Origin: Ruminococcus sp.
GTDB taxonomy: Bacteria; Bacillota; Clostridia; Oscillospirales; Acutalibacteraceae
Direction of reading: 5' to 3'
Length of the DNA: 53,480 nt
NCBI GenBank assembly: GCA_017457155.1
Contig: JAFTHZ010000031.1
Coordinates: 1-53,480 of the forward strand
Part shown: in pieces, positions 17,187 through 27,380 of the stretch
Layout of the letters: the number at the start of each line of letters is the position of its first letter
Numbering within the stretch: the first letter of the stretch is position 1
Made by a program: the position numbers and the translations under genes
The notes under the pieces: generated by a model
What the model was told of the DNA's origin: nothing
Database searches by the model: none
The model's input: the letters and a program-made list of their open reading frames with translations, nothing else

Positions 17187-18923
17187 TTGAAATGTGTATT
17201 TAAGGAACTGGCGAATTTCAAGAAAGAGCTTTTCGTCATTGTTTTCACAGTTTTGTGCACAACCCTGTGTACTCTCGGACTTCCTACACTGATGACAATT
17301 CTCATTGATAAGGCTATCCCTCAGCAGAATATGCTGTTGGTGTTCGAGGTGTTCGGACTTATGCTTGTGCTTGTGGCGGTTGCTATATTCTGCGGAGTAA
17401 TCACAAGCCGTGCATCTGCTTCGGTGTCAATGGGAGTAGGCAGAAATCTCCGCACAAAAATATTCACCAAGGTGCAGTATTTCTCCCAGACAGAGATTGA
17501 CAGGTTCTCAACCTCTTCTCTTATCACAAGAACCAACAACGATATCAATCAGGTTCAGAACTTCCTCAATCAATGTCTGAGAATCGCTATTCAGGCACCT
17601 GTTATGTGTATCTGTGGAATTGCTCTGGCTATTTCCAGCAGCCCCAGCCTTTCAGGTATTCTGGTAGTATCCATTCCGCTGATGGCAATTGTACTCACCA
17701 TTATCGGCAAGGTTGCAATTCCTCTGTCCCAGAGCATCCAGCTGAAGATTGACCGTATTAATCTGGTTATGAGAGAGAAGCTCACCGGTGTTCGTGTAAT
17801 CCGCGCATTCGGTACATCTGAGTTTGAGAGCGACAAGTTCTCTCGCATCAATCAGGACTACAGCAAGACCAACAAGAGACTCCAGCGCACAACAAACAGT
17901 GTGCTGCCTCTGCTCACAATAATTCTGTCCTTTACTGCAGCTATGGTTATGCTTATGGCTGCTAACCAGTTTGTCAACAAGGGTGTTGACTATACAATAG
18001 GAGAGGTAATGGCTATCATACAGTATATTATGCAGATTATGATGGCTGTTATCATGCTGACAATGGTATTCCTTATGCTGCCTCGTGCCGCTACCTCTGC
18101 AGCACGTGCACAGGAGGTTCTTGAGACCGAATCTGTTGTCGAGAATACCGATGAGCCTCGCGACAACACAGAGATGAAAGGCTACCTTACATTCAAGGAT
18201 GTTTCCTTTACATATCCCGGAGCAGATGTTCCTGCTATTCGCGGTCTGTCCTTTGAGGCAAAGCCCGGCGAGACAACAGCTATCATCGGCGGTACAGGTA
18301 TGGGCAAGTCTACCATCGTAAACCTCATCCCCAGACTTTACGATGTTACTGAGGGTCAGGTTCTTGTTGATGGAATCGATGTCCGTGATTATGACCTGAA
18401 GGTTCTCAGGGAGAAGATCGGATTTGTACCCCAGAAGGCCGTCCTGTTCAGCGGTACCATCGACAGCAATATTGCTTTCGGTGACGATAATGCCGACGAG
18501 GACAGGATTGAGGAAGCAGCAAAGATTGCTCAGTCCATCGACTTCATTATGAAGAAGGAGGAGGGCTTTGATTCTCCTATCTCTCAGGGAGGAACAAACG
18601 TATCAGGCGGACAGCGCCAGAGACTGGCCATTGCCAGAGCTGTTGTACGCAAGCCTGAAATATATGTATTCGACGATAGTTTCTCGGCTCTTGACTTCAA
18701 GACCGACAAGGCGTTGCGCAGCGCTCTTGCAAAGGAGACCGATAATGCTACCGTTGTGATTATTGCTCAGCGTATCAGTACTATTATGGAAGCAGACCGT
18801 ATCATAGTAGTAGAGAATGGTGAGGTTGTGGGTATGGGTACTCACGATGAACTCCTCAAGTCCTGTGATGTATATCAGGAAATTGTAAAATCTCAGATGA
18901 GCGAGGAGGATATGGATCGATGA
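17187..18923 (+). CDS. heterodimeric ABC exporter subunit with degenerate ATPase site
   Basis: 578 aa from a TTG start at 17187; AGGGGGA lies about 9 bases upstream and no in-frame ATG is nearby. Six membrane helices (about 15-310) are fused to an ATPase domain. Walker A GGTGMGKST (368-376) and the signature VSGGQ (472-476) are intact. However, the catalytic Glu after Walker B is Asp497 (VFDDS) and the H-loop His is Gln528 (AQRIS). This is the degenerate half of a TM287/TM288- or BmrCD-type exporter. The next gene supplies the complementary half. Its stop overlaps the partner start (ATGA). Confidence 0.88.
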   Translation: MKCVFKELANFKKELFVIVFTVLCTTLCTLGLPTLMTILIDKAIPQQNMLLVFEVFGLMLVLVAVAIFCGVITSRASASVSMGVGRNLRTKIFTKVQYFSQTEIDRFSTSSLITRTNNDINQVQNFLNQCLRIAIQAPVMCICGIALAISSSPSLSGILVVSIPLMAIVLTIIGKVAIPLSQSIQLKIDRINLVMREKLTGVRVIRAFGTSEFESDKFSRINQDYSKTNKRLQRTTNSVLPLLTIILSFTAAMVMLMAANQFVNKGVDYTIGEVMAIIQYIMQIMMAVIMLTMVFLMLPRAATSAARAQEVLETESVVENTDEPRDNTEMKGYLTFKDVSFTYPGADVPAIRGLSFEAKPGETTAIIGGTGMGKSTIVNLIPRLYDVTEGQVLVDGIDVRDYDLKVLREKIGFVPQKAVLFSGTIDSNIAFGDDNADEDRIEEAAKIAQSIDFIMKKEEGFDSPISQGGTNVSGGQRQRLAIARAVVRKPEIYVFDDSFSALDFKTDKALRSALAKETDNATVVIIAQRISTIMEADRIIVVENGEVVGMGTHDELLKSCDVYQEIVKSQMSEEDMDR

Positions 18924-20692
18924 AAAACAAGAAGAAATCCTCCGGCAACATGGGTGTATACAGACGTCTGTTCTCTTACACAAAGCCTTATCGCGGCAGA
19001 TTCGTTTTTGCAATAATCTTTATCCTTATGGCAGCAGTTGCCAACTCTCTGGCACCTCTGTTTATGGGTAATGCAACCAACTCTCTGGCAGCCATCTTCA
19101 CAGGAGAGAAGGCAGGAATGTCATTCCTTCGTTTTCTTCTGATGATGGGACTGGCTTATGGTATGAATGCATTGTTTTCGTATATCGGAACATGGCTAAT
19201 CGTATCTGTTACAGAGAACACTATATTTGACCTGAGAAAGAGTATCGAAAGCAAGCTTTCCAGACTCCCTCTCAATTACTACGACACAAACGCATACGGC
19301 GATATCCTCAGCCGTGTTACCAATGATGTTGATACCGTGTCAAACTCTCTCCAGCAGAGCATCTATCAGGTGCTCAATGCGGTGTTTACAATCGTCATCG
19401 TTGTATCTATTATGGTAAGCATCAGCGGTCTGCTGGCGGTTATCGGTTTGGCTGTGGTGCCTGTGGCACTTTACATTGCCTCCAAAATCGCTCGCAAATC
19501 TCAGCAGAAGTTCAATGTTCAGCAGCAGAAGACAGGCGAGCTCAACGGCTTTGTTGAGGAGTACTACGGCGGTCACAACGTGGTTACTGTCTTCGGCAAG
19601 GAAGAGCAGGTTATCGAGAACTTCGAGCTGACCAATCAGGAGCTTCACGATGCATCCAGAGACGGCCAGTTCCTGGCAGGAACCCTGACTCCCATCATGC
19701 AGAATATGACAAACCTGGGTTATGCACTTGTGTGCTTTGCAGGTGCGTTGCTTGCTATACTTGGCGGACTGTCCATCGGTATGATTCAGTCATTCACTCA
19801 GTATCTGAGACAGTTCTCACAGCCTCTGACTCAGGTTATGCAGATTACAAATATTATCCAGTCAACAGCTTCTTCTTCCGCAAGAATCTTTGAGTTCCTT
19901 GATGAGAAAGAGGAGGTCTCTGATGCTGATAACGATAAGTTCCCCGCACAGCTTAAGGGTCAGGTTGAGTTTGATCATATCAAATTTGGATATCTGCCTC
20001 ACAGAACTCTTATTCATGACTTGGATATTACCATCGGAGCAGGAGAGAAGACCGCTATCGTCGGTCCCACCGGTGCAGGTAAGAGTACTCTGGTCAACCT
20101 GATAATGAGATTCTATGATGTAAAGGGCGGCGCAATCCGCATTGACGGAGTAGATATCAGGGACATGAAGCGATCCCGCCTACGTGAGATCTTCGGAATG
20201 GTTCTGCAGGATACATGGCTGTATAACGGAACCATTATGGAGAACATCCGTTACGGCAAGCTGGATGCTACCGACGAGGAAGTTATCGAAGCTGCAAAGA
20301 AGGCTCGTGCAGATGCGTTTATCCGCACTCTGCCCGGAGGATATAACTTTGTACTTCAGGAGGGTGCCTCCAATATTGCTCAGGGTCAGCGTCAGCTTAT
20401 TACCATCGCCCGAGCAATGCTCAGTGATCCCCCCATCTTCATTCTGGACGAGGCAACTTCTTCTGTTGATACACGTACTGAGGTGCTCATCCAGACTGCT
20501 ATGGCAGAGATGATGAAGGGCAGAACTTCCTTTGTTATCGCTCATCGTCTGTCTACCATCAAGGATTCAGAGAACATCCTCTATATGCAGGATGGAGATA
20601 TTCTTGAGGTTGGTAATCACGAGACCCTTATGGCCAAGGATGGCCTCTATGCAAAGCTGTACAACAGCCAGTTTGCAGATAACAACGGCTGA
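18920..20692 (+). CDS. heterodimeric ABC exporter subunit with catalytic ATPase site
   Basis: 590 aa, with six membrane helices followed by an ATPase domain. Walker A GPTGAGKST, catalytic Glu511 (ILDEATS) and H-loop His542 (AHRLST) are all present, but the signature is IAQGQ (486-490) in place of LSGGQ. In the dimer, the catalytic site therefore pairs this Walker A/B with the intact signature of the upstream subunit. The other site is degenerate on both faces. Exports drugs, lipids or peptides; substrate unknown. Translationally coupled to the upstream gene and last in its operon. Confidence 0.9.
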   Translation: MKNKKKSSGNMGVYRRLFSYTKPYRGRFVFAIIFILMAAVANSLAPLFMGNATNSLAAIFTGEKAGMSFLRFLLMMGLAYGMNALFSYIGTWLIVSVTENTIFDLRKSIESKLSRLPLNYYDTNAYGDILSRVTNDVDTVSNSLQQSIYQVLNAVFTIVIVVSIMVSISGLLAVIGLAVVPVALYIASKIARKSQQKFNVQQQKTGELNGFVEEYYGGHNVVTVFGKEEQVIENFELTNQELHDASRDGQFLAGTLTPIMQNMTNLGYALVCFAGALLAILGGLSIGMIQSFTQYLRQFSQPLTQVMQITNIIQSTASSSARIFEFLDEKEEVSDADNDKFPAQLKGQVEFDHIKFGYLPHRTLIHDLDITIGAGEKTAIVGPTGAGKSTLVNLIMRFYDVKGGAIRIDGVDIRDMKRSRLREIFGMVLQDTWLYNGTIMENIRYGKLDATDEEVIEAAKKARADAFIRTLPGGYNFVLQEGASNIAQGQRQLITIARAMLSDPPIFILDEATSSVDTRTEVLIQTAMAEMMKGRTSFVIAHRLSTIKDSENILYMQDGDILEVGNHETLMAKDGLYAKLYNSQFADNNG

Positions 20693-20715
20693 TACAGTGT
20701 GATAAAGTAAATCAG

Positions 20716-20762
20716 AGCCTGCCTGTTTGAGTGAGTTTTCATTCATACAGGCAGGCTTTTGT
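20716..20762 (+). terminator. intrinsic terminator of the ppa-ABC operon
   Basis: Stem AGCCTGCCTGT (20716-20726) / ACAGGCAGGCT (20747-20757), then TTTT. Confidence 0.8.
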
Positions 20763-20772
20763 GTACAAAAAA

Positions 20773-20807
20773 ACAGAGCAGGTCTGTGTGTTGCAGGCCT
20801 GCTCTGT
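20773..20807 (-). terminator. intrinsic terminator of the minus-strand DUF308 gene
   Basis: Stem ACAGAGCAGGTCTG (20773-20786) / CAGGCCTGCTCTGT (20794-20807). On the minus strand it is followed by a run of T. Confidence 0.8.
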
Positions 20808-20849
20808 ATGTTTTATGTGTTATGTAGGGTGTGCTTTGCTTTGGAAAAA

Positions 20850-21449
20850 TTACTTATCGTTCTTCATTGCCTGCTCAAGGCGTTCTGTGTAGTCCTCAAC
20901 ATTCTTTGACAGAATGAATACGGACAGAATATCCCATACGCTGTTGACAATGAGGGCGATGCCAATGAAGAGGATGATCCAACCCTGATCCGTGTTGAAG
21001 AGAGTGATGATACCCATTGTGACAGAGGCGATGGTTCCAAGAAGAGACACAGGCCACATTTTGGACTTGAGTTTGATTGCGTCGCCAACATACTGGAGTT
21101 TCATAATTCCGCAGACTATGAGGATGATTCCCAGGGACACACCCAGGAAAGTCTGAAGCAGCTCGGGACAAGCTACAAAGAAGATTCCGAATCCCAACAG
21201 AGCTGCGCCCTGTGCAAGTCCAAAGGAGCCGAAGGGCATTCTGCTGTCTTTTGTAAAATACTTGATGAGTCGTACAACACCCATAAGTATCATGAGTATT
21301 CCTACTGTTATACAGATAAGCTTGCCTGCCTCATGGCTGAAGATAACCATCAGTATTCCAAGTACGAGCATAGCAAGATCCATGATGATGATACTGCGCT
21401 TGAAGCTTTTTGTGGTTTCTTTGATTTTTTCGGGGAGCATTTTTAACAT
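20850..21449 (-). CDS. DUF308/HdeD-like membrane protein (second copy)
   Basis: 199 aa. A short charged N-terminus (MLKMLPEKIKETTKSFKR) is followed by about six helices in the DUF308 pattern and a charged C-terminal tail. It starts at 21449 with AAAGGA about 11 bases upstream; the ATG at 21440 is an alternative. It is monocistronic, convergent with the ABC exporter operon, and distantly similar to the protein at 16629-17171. Function unknown. Confidence 0.75.
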   Translation of the reverse strand: MLKMLPEKIKETTKSFKRSIIIMDLAMLVLGILMVIFSHEAGKLICITVGILMILMGVVRLIKYFTKDSRMPFGSFGLAQGAALLGFGIFFVACPELLQTFLGVSLGIILIVCGIMKLQYVGDAIKLKSKMWPVSLLGTIASVTMGIITLFNTDQGWIILFIGIALIVNSVWDILSVFILSKNVEDYTERLEQAMKNDK

Positions 21450-21480
21450 CTATAACACATCCTTTGATCATGTTTTTATT

Positions 21481-21509
21481 ATTATATCATCCTGTATCGC
21501 CAAAATCTA
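21481..21509 (-). promoter_or_regulatory. candidate promoter of the minus-strand DUF308 gene
   Basis: Extended -10 (TGA-TATAAT) at 21481-21486. Only a weak -35 (TAGATT) is found at 17-bp spacing. Confidence 0.5.
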
Positions 21510-21544
21510 CTTTTTTCTGTAAAAATATATTTGTTACTCCGATA

Positions 21545-21586
21545 TTGTTTTCGGGTTGACAATTATGGTATAATATATATTATAAT
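21545..21586 (+). promoter_or_regulatory. promoter region of tsaD
   Basis: TGG-TATAAT (21566-21574) is an extended -10 with TTGTTT 18 bp upstream. A second possible pair is TTGACA (21556-21561) with TATAAT (21581-21586) at a 19-bp spacing. The two cannot be separated by eye. Confidence 0.6.
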
Positions 21587-21661
21587 GAGGGAGTTTCGGG
21601 CTGAAGAGAAAAGTCATAAACTGACCCTCTCAAATGTCCCCGAAATATACGGGAAAGGTGA
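21587..21661 (+). promoter_or_regulatory. structured 5' leader of tsaD, possible pseudoknot
   Basis: GAGGG (21587-21591) can pair with CCCTC (21625-21629), and TTTCGGG (21594-21600) with CCCGAAA (21639-21645), in the interleaved order of an H-type pseudoknot. As an alternative, CCCG (21639-21642) can pair with CGGG (21650-21653) right before the SD AAAGGTGA. I do not recognise a known riboswitch class. Confidence 0.35.
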
Positions 21662-21667
21662 ATGTGT

Positions 21668-22678
21668 ATGAAGATACTTTCAATAGAATCCTCTTGTGAC
21701 GAGACCGCTGCCGCTGTTGTGGAAGACGGACGTAAGGTGCTGTCATCTGTTATTGCGTCTCAGGTTGAGGAGCACAGACTCTACGGAGGGGTTGTGCCTG
21801 AGATAGCTTCTCGCCGTCATGCTGAATCTATCTCTTCTGTGGTAAGAGAGGCACTCTCTGAGGCAGGACTTACTCTTGACGATATTGATGCCCTGGCAGT
21901 TACCTTTGCGCCGGGACTTATCGGTGCGTTGCTTGTGGGTGTGAATTTTGCCAAGGGACTGTCTCTTGCGACAGGCAAACCTTTGGTGCCTGTACATCAT
22001 CTGCGCTCTCATATTGCTGCCAACTATATCACCCATCCTGACCTGAAGCCTCCGTTCCTGTGTCTTGTGGTATCGGGAGGCCATAGTCATATTGTCATGG
22101 TTGAGGATTACACAAAGATGAGGATAATCGGCGCAACCAGAGACGATGCTGCAGGTGAGGCGTTTGATAAAGCTGCACGTACCATGGGAATGCCATATCC
22201 CGGTGGAATAGAGCTTGACAGGGTGGCCGAGGATGGCGATCCCAATGCCTATACTCTGCCGCATCCCACTGTGGCTGATGCTCCCTATGACTTCAGTTTC
22301 TCGGGACTCAAGACAGCTGTGATTAACCTTATTCACAATGCTCAGCAGAAGGGAGAGACCTTGTGTAAGGAGGACTTGTGTGCATCATTTCGCAGAGCGG
22401 TTGTTGAGTGCCTGACAGATAATCTGTTCAGAGCGGCTGAGGAGCTTGGGGTGAGCACTATTGTTGCCGCAGGTGGCGTATCTGCCAACAGACTTCTGCG
22501 CAGAGAGCTTGAGCGTATCTGCAAAGAGAAGGGACTGAAGCTTTATGTACCTGATGTGAGTTTATGCGGAGACAATGCCGCTATGGTAGGCTCCCAAGGA
22601 TACTATGAGTTCCTGGACAAAAACATCGCAAGTACAGACCTCAATGCGGTTGCGACCCTTCCCATAGACTATCGGTAA
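21668..22678 (+). CDS. tsaD: tRNA N6-adenosine threonylcarbamoyltransferase
   Basis: 336 aa from ATG 21668, which lies about 6 bases after AAAGGTGA; the ATG at 21662 abuts the SD. Family landmarks are the N-terminal SCDETAAAVV, the metal-binding HHLRSH region, the nucleotide-binding VVSGGHSH and the C-terminal CGDNAAMV. TsaD transfers threonylcarbamoyl from TC-AMP to A37 of tRNAs that read ANN codons, together with TsaB and TsaE. Those partners are not in this window; rimI, often their neighbour, is at 31558. Confidence 0.95.
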   Translation: MKILSIESSCDETAAAVVEDGRKVLSSVIASQVEEHRLYGGVVPEIASRRHAESISSVVREALSEAGLTLDDIDALAVTFAPGLIGALLVGVNFAKGLSLATGKPLVPVHHLRSHIAANYITHPDLKPPFLCLVVSGGHSHIVMVEDYTKMRIIGATRDDAAGEAFDKAARTMGMPYPGGIELDRVAEDGDPNAYTLPHPTVADAPYDFSFSGLKTAVINLIHNAQQKGETLCKEDLCASFRRAVVECLTDNLFRAAEELGVSTIVAAGGVSANRLLRRELERICKEKGLKLYVPDVSLCGDNAAMVGSQGYYEFLDKNIASTDLNAVATLPIDYR

Positions 22679-22735
22679 TTGTACAAATAAACATAAAAAT
22701 GCCAAAGAATTAACAATTATATAACAAAAAACATA

Positions 22736-22764
22736 TTGATATACATAGGCTTTTGTGATACAAT
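22736..22764 (+). promoter_or_regulatory. sigma-A promoter of pckG
   Basis: TTGATA (22736-22741), 17-bp spacer, TACAAT (22759-22764). The start codon lies 53 bp downstream. Confidence 0.75.
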
Positions 22765-22817
22765 ATATATGGTTTTGGGCCAAATTTAAGTAAATCCACC
22801 GAAAGGAGTTTTCCAAT

Positions 22818-24584
<1,767 letters not shown>

Positions 24585-24604
24585 TATTTATGCAATTATT
24601 TTGG

Positions 24605-24632
24605 AGGGACAGCGAAAGCTGTCCCTTCGTTT
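24605..24632 (+). terminator. candidate terminator of pckG
   Basis: Stem AGGGACAGC (24605-24613) / GCTGTCCCT (24618-24626) with a GAAA tetraloop. The T tract is poor (TCGTTTCC). Confidence 0.6.
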
Positions 24633-24693
24633 CCACTTGACACCCTATCGCTTAATTTGTGCAGAGACGGATCTGCACATTCAGGAGTAGCTT

Positions 24694-26022
24694 ATGAAAA
24701 AGCTTATTTGTCTGGCTTTGATTCTTATCATGTCTGTTATGCTGAACGGCTGTATGTTTGTGTATGAAGAAAGCACAGGTATGGAGACTGCCACATCAGC
24801 ACAGACAGAGGAGACCACCACATCCCCTGTGTCTGATATAGACGGATATGAGTATGTTGAAGCAATTACAATTGAAACAGAAAACAACGAGGCTGTGACA
24901 CTTGACGCAGGTTACAACACCCTCACCTGTGATGAGGAACGTGAGTGTTATGAGCAGCTTCATAAATATATATACTACATCAGTGAGGAGGCTGCTTCGG
25001 GTTTTTACAAGACCTATGCGGTTGTTCTGGAGGATATGTATCTCTCTGAGGCACAGATCAGACTGGTAATATCTGCGTACTTTCAGGATCATCCTGAGGC
25101 ATACTGGACAGACAGCAGGTTTGAGTATTCCAATGCCACGGATAACACTATCGTCCAGATGTACTCTTACCTGAGTGCAGAGGATATAAACGCCACCAAC
25201 GAAAAAGCAGAGTCTGCTGCCTATGAAATTCTCAGTGGTATAGATGCAGATGCGGATGCCTTTGAGAAAGAGCTCTATATCCACGATTCAATTATCACTC
25301 GTTGCGAGTATGTGGACGATCTGGATGAGGTTCCTCAGGAGTACCGCACATACACCATTCTGGGACCCTTGGTTGATGGAGAGGCTGTGTGTGAGGGCTA
25401 TTCCCGCAGTATGCAGCTTTTGCTTTCATCGGTAGGGATTGAGAGCTATAATGTGCTGGGGATAGGTACTGATGAGCTTCATATGTGGAACTGTGTGAAG
25501 CTTGCCGATAAGTGGTACTTTGTTGATCCCACCTGGGATGATGATGGAGTTGACGGAGCGTCCTATGATTACTTCAACATCACCACTGATCAGCTGCTTT
25601 ATGATCATACCATCAGCCCCCTTTATTCAAGTCTCAGTGAGGATCAGATATGCGGAACAGACGACAACTCTCCCGATAGCTTTAATCTGTTTGTTCCTGA
25701 GTGTACGGATGAGTCCCAGAGCTTTTTCGCTCATAATGCGGTTGTTCTTTACGGTCTGAACTATAGTGACACAGAAAGCATCTGTGAAGAGCTGAGAAGA
25801 GCCGCACAGAACAAGGAGCATAAGATATACCTTCTTGTAGATGAGAGTGCGGATTATGACTATGTAGTCGATAACCTGTTCTACAGCGGAGACTATATAT
25901 TCTTTGACTGTGTGGATTCGGTGAACGACGAGCTCGACAGTGTAACCATAGACAGGGACAACGTATCCCTTCGGAAATCCGAAGTTGTTTCCCTTGTGAC
26001 AGTATATCTGGAATATATCTAA
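24694..26022 (+). CDS. transglutaminase-like lipoprotein
   Basis: 442 aa with a lipoprotein signal (lipobox LNGC, Cys20). A transglutaminase-like cysteine-protease fold has the triad Cys233 (AVCEGY), His263 (ELHMWN) and Asp278 (VDPTWDD), the usual spacing of bacterial surface proteins of this family. An acidic Thr/Glu-rich linker follows the lipid anchor. It is probably displayed on the outer face of the membrane and acts on peptide or protein substrates, which are unknown. Its 18-bp gap to ruvX suggests one operon. A TTGACA at 24637 lacks a clear -10 partner. Confidence 0.85.
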   Translation: MKKLICLALILIMSVMLNGCMFVYEESTGMETATSAQTEETTTSPVSDIDGYEYVEAITIETENNEAVTLDAGYNTLTCDEERECYEQLHKYIYYISEEAASGFYKTYAVVLEDMYLSEAQIRLVISAYFQDHPEAYWTDSRFEYSNATDNTIVQMYSYLSAEDINATNEKAESAAYEILSGIDADADAFEKELYIHDSIITRCEYVDDLDEVPQEYRTYTILGPLVDGEAVCEGYSRSMQLLLSSVGIESYNVLGIGTDELHMWNCVKLADKWYFVDPTWDDDGVDGASYDYFNITTDQLLYDHTISPLYSSLSEDQICGTDDNSPDSFNLFVPECTDESQSFFAHNAVVLYGLNYSDTESICEELRRAAQNKEHKIYLLVDESADYDYVVDNLFYSGDYIFFDCVDSVNDELDSVTIDRDNVSLRKSEVVSLVTVYLEYI

Positions 26023-26040
26023 AGAATATCAGAGGTTTAT

Positions 26041-26451
26041 ATGATAATTATGGCTGTGGATCTTGGCAAAGCAAGGACGGGCCTCGCTTTGTCAGATAAA
26101 AGAGAATTTCTTGCGTCACCTGTGGGTGTTATAAGTGAACACAACAGAGAGCGTCTCCTCCTGCAGGTTGCAGACAAGGCCCGCGAGCTGGGAGCAGAGC
26201 TTGTTGTTGTAGGACTGCCGAAGAATATGGATGGAACCGAGGGTGATAGCGCAAGGTCAGCCCGAGAGTTCGGAGCGTTGCTTGAGGAGGAGTTGAAGGT
26301 TCAGGTTGTTCTCTGGGACGAGCGATGCACTACCGTCACTGCTCATGGCTATCTTAACGATACCAATGTGCGTGGAAAAAAACGCAAGGCTGTTATCGAT
26401 CAGGTAGCAGCAACAGTAATCCTCCAGAGCTTTCTGGACAGCAGGAGATAA
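26041..26451 (+). CDS. ruvX: Holliday junction resolvase-like / 16S pre-rRNA nuclease RuvX (YqgF)
   Basis: 136 aa with an RNase H-like fold. Landmarks are AVDLGKARTGLALSD at the N-terminus (first catalytic Asp), VVGLPKNMDGTEG (middle block) and LWDERCTTVTA (Glu), plus the C-terminal DQVAATVILQ with the last Asp. YqgF proteins trim the 5' end of 16S rRNA precursors and are proposed to cleave Holliday junctions. It starts at 26041 with AGAGG 5 bases upstream. An in-frame ATG at 26050 is an alternative. It lies 3 bp before the lgt-like gene. Confidence 0.9.
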   Translation: MIIMAVDLGKARTGLALSDKREFLASPVGVISEHNRERLLLQVADKARELGAELVVVGLPKNMDGTEGDSARSAREFGALLEEELKVQVVLWDERCTTVTAHGYLNDTNVRGKKRKAVIDQVAATVILQSFLDSRR

Positions 26452-26454
26452 TAT

Positions 26455-27243
26455 ATGTATCCCTTTATAGATTTGTTCGGACTGCAGATTCCTACATACG
26501 GACTAATTTCCCTTTTGGGCGCTACTGTGGCTTTAGTGGTGGGACTTTTCCTTATCCGCAGGAATCAGGTCCCTGTGTTTGAGTTTGTGTGTACATCCAT
26601 TGTGGGGATTCTGGGAGTTCTTCTGGGTGCTCATATACTGTATGCGCTGACTCGTGTTGAGGATATACTTCAGGTTCTGGCACGGCGAGAGATGTATGAT
26701 TCCTTCGGTGATTTCCTCGTTGCAGTACTTGATTTGTGCACAGGTATGGTTTTTTATGGAGGTCTGTATGGCGGACTTCTATTCGGTTTTCTCTGGCTGA
26801 GGAAGTACCCTTCACTTCTTTTGCGTATGGCAGATGTGTTTGCAGTGATCATCCCTTTGTTTCACGTGTTTGGCAGGGTAGGATGTTTCTTTGCAGGCTG
26901 TTGTTACGGTATGGAGTCATCTCTTGGTGTCAGTGGAAGAGTCCTTGCCTCCGGTGAGGTGGAGCAGGTCATCAGACTTCCCATACAGCTTATTGAGGCC
27001 GCCGCTTTGTGTGTATTGTTCGTAGTTTTGCTGCGGCTTTTCCTTTCCTGCAGATTCACAGGCAACCTTATGTGCATATATCTTTTCTCCTACGGAGTGC
27101 TGAGGTTTGTACTGGAGTTTTTTCGCGGGGATTCGGTCAGAGGACACCTCTGGATATTCTCAACCTCTCAGTGGATCAGCCTGCTGACAATAGTTGGGGT
27201 TGTGCTCTATCTACTTATCCGCAGAAGAAAATCAAATATATAA
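26455..27243 (+). CDS. Lgt-family membrane protein (prolipoprotein diacylglyceryl transferase-like)
   Basis: 262 aa with seven predicted helices and the overall Lgt pattern: YGLISLLG, then GMVFYGGLYGG, then HVFGRVGCFFAG (134-148) and YGVLRFVLEFFRGD (213-226). Lgt attaches diacylglyceryl from phosphatidylglycerol to lipobox Cys residues. Several landmarks deviate. The loop His of the GGMSFHGG motif is Tyr101, and the GNF Asn is Cys144 in a Cys-rich GCFFAGCCYG. The Arg141 and Arg217/Glu221 positions are kept. It may be the lipoprotein enzyme of this organism or a paralog with another job. AGGAG lies 7 bases before the ATG. Confidence 0.65.
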   Translation: MYPFIDLFGLQIPTYGLISLLGATVALVVGLFLIRRNQVPVFEFVCTSIVGILGVLLGAHILYALTRVEDILQVLARREMYDSFGDFLVAVLDLCTGMVFYGGLYGGLLFGFLWLRKYPSLLLRMADVFAVIIPLFHVFGRVGCFFAGCCYGMESSLGVSGRVLASGEVEQVIRLPIQLIEAAALCVLFVVLLRLFLSCRFTGNLMCIYLFSYGVLRFVLEFFRGDSVRGHLWIFSTSQWISLLTIVGVVLYLLIRRRKSNI

Positions 27244-27253
27244 AAATGAATGT

Positions 27254-27282
27254 TCCCTCTTCGTCATCGGAGAGGGATTTTT
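27254..27282 (+). terminator. intrinsic terminator after the lgt-like gene
   Basis: Stem TCCCTCT (27254-27260) / AGAGGGA (27271-27277) followed by T5. Confidence 0.75.
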
Positions 27283-27305
27283 GCTGTAATTTATTCAGGA
27301 AAACA

Positions 27306-27334
27306 TTGATTTATCTTTCTTTGAGTTATATAAT
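27306..27334 (+). promoter_or_regulatory. sigma-A promoter of the alr-polA operon
   Basis: TTGATT (27306-27311), 17-bp spacer, TATAAT (27329-27334). It lies 46 bp before the alr start. Confidence 0.75.
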
Positions 27335-27380
27335 TATCATAGGAAATTATACGATGATCCTCTATATATGGGAGGTTAAT

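Noticed and set aside
27009-27380. N-terminal extension of alanine racemase by 124 codons
   Set aside because: It overlaps the lgt-like gene, a terminator and a promoter. The racemase fold starts at the ATG with SD at 27381.
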